NCBI GenBank assembly: GCA_016763395.1
Contig: JAESTW010000827.1
Coordinates: 1 to 9,814, forward strand
DNA from: Kofleriaceae bacterium
Lineage (GTDB): Bacteria; Myxococcota_A; Polyangia; Haliangiales; Haliangiaceae
Length of the DNA: 9,814 bases
Reading direction: 5' to 3'
Part shown: piece by piece, positions 6,705 to 9,814 of the stretch
Numbering within the stretch: position 1 is the first letter of the stretch
Layout of the letters: each line of letters starts with the position of its first letter
Notes under the pieces: generated by a model
Database searches by the model: none
What the model saw: only the letters and a program-made list of their open reading frames with translations
What the model was told of the DNA's origin: nothing
Program-made: the position numbers and the translations under genes

Positions 6705-6765
6705 TTATTTCAAAAACTCACCTAGACCAATTTGTCTCGGACGTGTTCTCGTTGAGATCGAGACA

Positions 6766-7110
6766 ATGATTGTCTTCAACGAGAAGGAAGCGCTACTTCT
6801 CGAAAACCACCGTATCAACCACGACCCACAAGGGCGCAACGCCGACAATCTGGTTAAGCTCATTACGCTTCTCGATCTGAAACGGGTACCAAAGCAAATC
6901 GAATGCTTTGACATCGCTCACTTGCAAGGTACCGAGACCGTAGCCTCTATGGTTACCGTCATCGACGGCAAACCGGACAAAAGTCGGTATCGAAAATTCA
7001 AGGTAAAGACGGTCAGCAACGATGACTTCGGCGCGATGTTCGAAGTCCTAACTCGGCGCTTCCGGCGAGCCTTGAAGGTGCCCGGCCTAGCCCCATCGTC
7101 TAGTCTCTAG
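6766..7110 (+). pseudogene. uvrC: uvrC remnant: internally deleted excinuclease subunit C
   Basis: Two distant parts of UvrC, the nucleotide-excision-repair nuclease, are joined in one 114-residue frame. Residues 2-14 (IVFNEKEALLLEN) match the end of the N-terminal GIY-YIG nuclease domain. Residues about 30-102 match the start of the C-terminal RNase H-like nuclease domain (PKQIECFDIAHLQGT, VASMV, KSRYRKFKVKTV, DDFGAMFEVLTRRFRRAL). Everything normally between, including the Cys cluster and the UVR (UvrB-binding) helix, is missing. So is everything after RRFRRAL: the IDGGKGQ catalytic segment and the helix-hairpin-helix DNA-binding end. One catalytic Asp (D49, in FDIAH) remains. UvrC-like reading continues in frame upstream of the ATG (LVEIET from about 6748), so the 5' end is also broken. 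Full-length UvrC is about 600 residues; this cannot be an active excinuclease. The conserved frame hints at recent decay. Confidence 0.82.
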
Positions 7111-8189
7111 CCAGCGATGCTCTTGCCAACTGCGCCCAGATCCTCAAAGGCCTGACAAAGGCGGCCTCGGAAGCTCTCCTCCGACTTTCGAAGCCATTTC
7201 CGCGGGTCGTAGACCTTTTTGTACGGAGTGCCGTCGTCCGGGTCGAGTTGGTAGCGGAAGGCACGAGGGTTCTCTTCGACGTAGGTACCTATCGCTGTCG
7301 CGAAGGCGAACTGGGTATCGGTGTCGATGTTCATCTTGAACACCCCGTAACCGATGGCCTCGGTAATCTTCTCTTTTGCGGACCCTGAGCCGCCGTGGAA
7401 GGCGAGATCAAGTGGGTTGGGCCCGGTGTTGTGAGTTTCTCGCACTTTGGCTTGCGAGTTCGCCAAGATTTCGGGTTTGAGCGTCACGTTGCCTGGCTTG
7501 TAGACGCCGTGGACGTTGCCGAAGGAGGCTGCTATCGAGAACTTGCCAAGCGGGGAGAGGGTCTCATAGGCGACAAGGACATCGTCGGGGTTGGTGTAGA
7601 GGTGGGAGTCGTCTCCGTCCGGATCGATGTCTGCACCGACGCCGTCTTCCTCGCCGCCGGTCATGCCCAGCTCGATCTCAAGGCTCATATCGATGGCACT
7701 GAGTCGCTTGAGTACCCGACTACACTCGCTGAGATTTGATTCTAGGTCATCTTCTGAGAGATCGAGCATATGGGAACTGAAGAGCGGTTTGCCAGTCTTC
7801 TCAAACCATTTCTCTCCCTCGTCAATCATTCCATCAACCCAAGGAACCAACTTGCGGTTTGCATGGTCGGTGTGAAGGATGACGCAGACGCCGTAGTGCT
7901 CTGCGAGGAGATGCACGTGTTGGGCCGCTGCGACTGCACCGAGAATCTTCCCCTTGAGCGCGTTCTGCAGTCCCAATCCGGCCACAAATTGTGCACCGCT
8001 GTTGGACATCTGGACGATCACATCGCTCTTGGCCTTGGCTGCCGCCTCAAGGGTCGCGTTTATGGTGTGCGAGCTGATGACATTTACCGCGGGAAGCGCA
8101 TAGTTGCCTTCTTTGCAGCTGGCGATGAGGACGTGTAGGTCATCGCCAGTGACGACGCCCGGACGTAGGGTTGTGGTGCTCTTTGTCAT
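7107..8189 (-). CDS. fbaA: Class II (zinc) fructose-1,6-bisphosphate aldolase
   Basis: A 360-residue enzyme matching the class IIA (E. coli FbaA-like, 359 residues) aldolase over its whole length. It cleaves fructose-1,6-bisphosphate to dihydroxyacetone phosphate and glyceraldehyde-3-phosphate in glycolysis, and runs in reverse in gluconeogenesis. Visible sites: HTDHA at 106-110 (catalytic Asp108 and zinc ligand His109), LEIELGMTGGEEDG at 170-183 (Glu173 and Glu180/181 in the metal/active-site region), NVHGVY with zinc ligand His227, FHGGSGS with zinc ligand His265, and NIDTDTQ at 287-293 for phosphate/substrate binding. No key residue is missing. The start is ATG 8189; no strong Shine-Dalgarno is seen. 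It converges on the uvrC remnant and the two stop codons overlap in the palindrome CTAG at 7107-7110. It appears to be transcribed alone, from the 122-bp gap upstream. Confidence 0.97.
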   Translation of the reverse strand: MTKSTTTLRPGVVTGDDLHVLIASCKEGNYALPAVNVISSHTINATLEAAAKAKSDVIVQMSNSGAQFVAGLGLQNALKGKILGAVAAAQHVHLLAEHYGVCVILHTDHANRKLVPWVDGMIDEGEKWFEKTGKPLFSSHMLDLSEDDLESNLSECSRVLKRLSAIDMSLEIELGMTGGEEDGVGADIDPDGDDSHLYTNPDDVLVAYETLSPLGKFSIAASFGNVHGVYKPGNVTLKPEILANSQAKVRETHNTGPNPLDLAFHGGSGSAKEKITEAIGYGVFKMNIDTDTQFAFATAIGTYVEENPRAFRYQLDPDDGTPYKKVYDPRKWLRKSEESFRGRLCQAFEDLGAVGKSIAG

Positions 8190-8290
8190 GGCCCGGTTAT
8201 GGTAAGCGTAATTAGAGCTTATGGGAAGTGTGGCTGCTTAGATAGCGAAGGCCCAACGCTCCGATAGGCGCCGGACGCTTTGGCTTTTCT

Positions 8291-8307
8291 TACGTAGGCT
8301 ACGTAGC
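8291..8307. repeat. TACGTAG repeat/palindrome between the propeller and aldolase genes
   Basis: TACGTAG (8291-8297) and CTACGTA (8299-8305) make an inverted repeat separated by a single G. Because TACGTA is itself palindromic, the segment also reads as a direct repeat TACGTAGGC/TACGTAG. It lies 5-20 nt past the stop of the propeller-like gene. It may be a terminator-proximal element or regulator site; with a one-base loop it is more likely a DNA site than an RNA hairpin. Confidence 0.4.
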
Positions 8308-8311
8308 GCTT

Positions 8312-9433
8312 CTAGTAGTAGTTCATTTTGTCGACGTGGACCAAAGAGTATCCGATTTTTCCACTGTCCATGAGGATCGGATGGTCAACAAAGCTATACG
8401 CTTTCCAACCGGCATTTCGTTCCAGGCGTTCGGGGTGTCGTCCCTTGACCCTGAGAAGCACTTTTGCTTTGCCGTCTTTGACACGGTAGATCCGAAGACC
8501 AGCAGAGGCGATGATTGACTCATCGGGAGCAAAGCTCGCTGATGTCAACACCCGGTCCTCTGGCGGACTCCAAGTCCACAGTAGTTTTCCATTTTGATTC
8601 CACAATCCGAGTTGATAATTCGAGCCGATGAGATATCGAGACCCAACTTTATTCGCCCACAAAATAGGAGCTGGCCAAAAGCCTTTGGGCAAGCGAACCT
8701 TGACGAGCTTGTCCGCGTGAACGAACAAGGTAAGATTTTTTTGATCAGCCACATAGGCCAAGGTCTTAGAACCGGTTGCCCAGTTCTTGATATAGCTCCG
8801 TTTCGGGACTGGAGTTGTGTCGATCAGACGGGGCTTGCCCTCCTCTGTTGAAAAGGTCAAAAGTCGGTCTGTTGCGCCAAACTTATCCACCCTAATAACG
8901 ATGCGGCTCCCAGCTAAAACTGAAGATTCGTCTACCTTGTTTTTGGAGGCAACTCGCTGTGGTGCAAGTGTACGAAGTCCATCAATAGGAATGGAAAAGA
9001 CCTTCACTCCTAGGCGCCCATTCCGAGTGACAACCACACCTGTGGCTATGGTACGCACCGTAGTAACGGCCTTGCCTGAATTGGGTAAAAGTGGCTTGAA
9101 GGTGACGGTCTTTGGCGACTCGGATGTAAGAAATCCGACATAGGCGTTGTTGTGAGTGGTAACGACGAATCCACGGGCGTTTTTGAGCCAACGGAATTGA
9201 TGAACCTTGTCTGGTATTCCTTCTACCGCGATCGAGATGCCTCTTGAATCCGATCGCAATTCGATTCGGGATGACTTGTCATCGAAGAATGCAAGACGTT
9301 TCCCAGTGGGATCGCGCCGGATTAAATGCGGCACATCGATCGTTTCAAGAGAAGAGTTGTCTGTCTCCGTTTGAGAAGCATAGCTTCCGACTTTTACAGA
9401 TCCACGATTCGGATCGTGAAGAGCAAGTGTCAT
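8312..9433 (-). CDS. Beta-propeller (WD40-like) repeat protein, 5' end interrupted by UGA
   Basis: The open frame gives 373 residues made of repeated four-strand motifs of a beta-propeller: for example DPTGKRLAFFDDKSSRIELRS, FRWLKNARGFVVTTHNNAYVGFL, GSRYLIGSNYQLGLWNQNGKLLW and SASFAPDESIIASAGLRIYRVKDGK, the last a typical WD40-like blade. Such propellers serve as binding scaffolds, usually extracytoplasmic in this type; no enzyme signature is visible. ATG 9433 is unlikely to be the natural start. It has no Shine-Dalgarno and a hairpin ends 3 nt before it. The same frame continues upstream for 11 codons to a TGA (9467-9469), beyond which lies a perfect-looking signal peptide starting at ATG 9553. 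I therefore treat the gene as 8312-9553 with an internal UGA: a fresh nonsense mutation, sequence error or, less likely, recoding. The partner is unknown. Confidence 0.7.
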   Translation of the reverse strand: MTLALHDPNRGSVKVGSYASQTETDNSSLETIDVPHLIRRDPTGKRLAFFDDKSSRIELRSDSRGISIAVEGIPDKVHQFRWLKNARGFVVTTHNNAYVGFLTSESPKTVTFKPLLPNSGKAVTTVRTIATGVVVTRNGRLGVKVFSIPIDGLRTLAPQRVASKNKVDESSVLAGSRIVIRVDKFGATDRLLTFSTEEGKPRLIDTTPVPKRSYIKNWATGSKTLAYVADQKNLTLFVHADKLVKVRLPKGFWPAPILWANKVGSRYLIGSNYQLGLWNQNGKLLWTWSPPEDRVLTSASFAPDESIIASAGLRIYRVKDGKAKVLLRVKGRHPERLERNAGWKAYSFVDHPILMDSGKIGYSLVHVDKMNYY

Positions 9434-9436
9434 TTC

Positions 9437-9454
9437 GAAGTCCGACCGGACTCC
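9437..9454 (-). promoter_or_regulatory. Hairpin with GGUC loop just downstream of the in-frame UGA
   Basis: On the minus strand GGAGTCC (9454-9448) pairs with GGACTTC (9443-9437), seven pairs including one G-U, around a GGTC tetraloop. The loop lies 19 nt after the UGA. Position and a loop starting with G are within what is known for bacterial selenocysteine insertion elements (the E. coli fdhF element also has a GGUC loop). There is no bulged U and no selenoprotein family match, so chance is a serious alternative. Confidence 0.4.
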
Positions 9455-9466
9455 TGGCTCAAAGGC

Positions 9467-9553
9467 TCAGGCCTCCGCGGGGCGTTCTCTGATTATGATT
9501 GCAAGTACAGCCGCCAGGCAGGTCAGTACAATTGTTGCTGTTCTAATTTTCAT
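9467..9553 (-). other. In-frame leader of the propeller gene: signal peptide ending in UGA
   Basis: ATG 9553 opens 28 codons in the same frame as the propeller gene (120 nt upstream of its first internal ATG). The product has a basic start (MKIR), a hydrophobic core (TIVLTCLAAVLAIII), then RERPAEA, followed directly by TGA. Eleven sense codons (AFEPGVRSDFE) then lead into the propeller. The leader has the shape of a signal peptide or N-terminal anchor, which the propeller otherwise lacks. Too short for a gene of its own in most annotations, it is best read as the true 5' end of the interrupted gene. Confidence 0.65.
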
Positions 9554-9680
9554 GAGGCCCCTACATCTTGGAGGTCACCAATCTAACACTGTCGCAAAAA
9601 AACGATCTTGGGGGCGGCAGTGCGTTCATTCATACTCTCCATCAATCCACCAACCCTATCCATTCACGAAAGCCATCATC
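9554..9680. other. Intergenic stretch with an inverted repeat
   Basis: No gene is supported here. CACTGTCG (9587-9594) and CGGCAGTG (9615-9622) pair with one G-U/mismatch around a 20-nt loop that contains a run of seven A (9596-9602). The run lies inside the loop, so it is not a standard terminator. The rest is unremarkable; the stretch should contain the promoter of the propeller gene. Confidence 0.35.
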
Positions 9681-9814
9681 ATGACCAAAACCGTCGCAAC
9701 CGTACTTTGTTCTTGTCCGGACGGAAGCGGATCCAACGATGTCCAGTCAGATAGTTCCCGGAGATTCGAACTGTCACTGTTCGACTCACTACTGACGATG
9801 GGCGCCTCAAAGGC
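9656..9814 (-). CDS. Possible C-terminal end of a gene entering from the right edge (alternative to plus-strand frame)
   Basis: A minus-strand frame is open from the window edge for 52 codons and ends with TAG at 9656-9658. Its product is Ser/Asp-rich (VSSESNSDSSN) and ends in a hydrophobic stretch STVATVLVMMMAF. I recognise no family. It lies on the same strand as the propeller gene. It is mutually exclusive with the plus-strand frame at 9681; the window is too short to decide. Confidence 0.25.
   Translation of the reverse strand, partial: AFEAPIVSSESNSDSSNLRELSDWTSLDPLPSGQEQSTVATVLVMMMAFVNG
9681..9814 (+). CDS. Possible start of a gene running off the right edge (alternative to minus-strand frame)
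   Basis: ATG 9681 opens a plus-strand frame of 44 codons with no stop before the edge. The product begins MTKTVATVLCSCPDGSGSND, with a Cys-x-Cys pair. No Shine-Dalgarno is seen and I recognise no family. It overlaps the minus-strand frame at 9656-9814; at most one of the two is real. Confidence 0.25.
   Translation, partial: MTKTVATVLCSCPDGSGSNDVQSDSSRRFELSLFDSLLTMGASK

Noticed and set aside
8253..8285. Imperfect inverted repeat GCCCAACGCTCCG / CGGACGCTTTGGC as a terminator
   Set aside because: Four of thirteen pairs fail in the middle of the stem and no T-run follows.
9433..9433. ATG 9433 as the natural start of the propeller gene
   Set aside because: It has no Shine-Dalgarno, a hairpin ends 3 nt before it, and an in-frame signal peptide lies 120 nt upstream; used only because of the intervening UGA.

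Overview
The window looks like an ordinary chromosomal stretch from a moderate-GC, Gram-negative bacterium of the Myxococcota/Deltaproteobacteria type. The evidence is compositional and architectural: several secreted lipoproteins with Asp/Ala-rich linkers, a von Willebrand A lipoprotein with a Cys-rich C-terminal half, an AgmX/PglI-like plus DsbA-like fusion, an outer-membrane barrel, and few strong Shine-Dalgarno sites. No tRNA, rRNA, CRISPR array, transposase or phage gene was seen.

Layout, left to right. 1-986 (+): 3' part of a DsbA-like thioredoxin-fold protein whose start probably lies off the left edge. 1084-2061 (+): exported polyhydroxybutyrate-depolymerase/feruloyl-esterase-like hydrolase. 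2106-2696 (-): small unknown lipoprotein. 2934-3455 (+): membrane protein with two identically spaced Cys/His zinc-binding modules. 3516-4664 (-): vWA-domain lipoprotein whose last codons look frameshifted. 4791-5339 (-): PadR-family regulator. 5474-6637 (-): signal-peptide-bearing outer-membrane beta-barrel on the same strand as padR. Its AT-rich promoter holds two TATAAT boxes and a perfect 8-N8-8 palindrome. 6766-7110 (+): internally deleted uvrC remnant. 7107-8189 (-): class II fructose-bisphosphate aldolase, the one clear central-metabolism gene. 8312-9433 (-): beta-propeller-like protein, with an in-frame leader at 9470-9553 separated from it by a single UGA. 9554-9814: no firmly supported gene, with two mutually exclusive partial reading frames at the edge.

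Functionally, most products are predicted to act in the envelope or outside the cell (thiol-disulfide protein, esterase, lipoproteins, vWA protein, barrel, propeller). The barrel and padR may form a regulated pair, with the palindrome as candidate operator. The other genes do not form an obvious operon; strands alternate and most gaps exceed 40 bp. No complete new multi-gene system is evident. The strongest leads are the UGA-interrupted propeller gene with a hairpin just downstream, the duplicated zinc module on a membrane anchor, the barrel/PadR palindrome and the composite uvrC remnant. All calls rest on reading the sequence and remembered family features; no searches were run.
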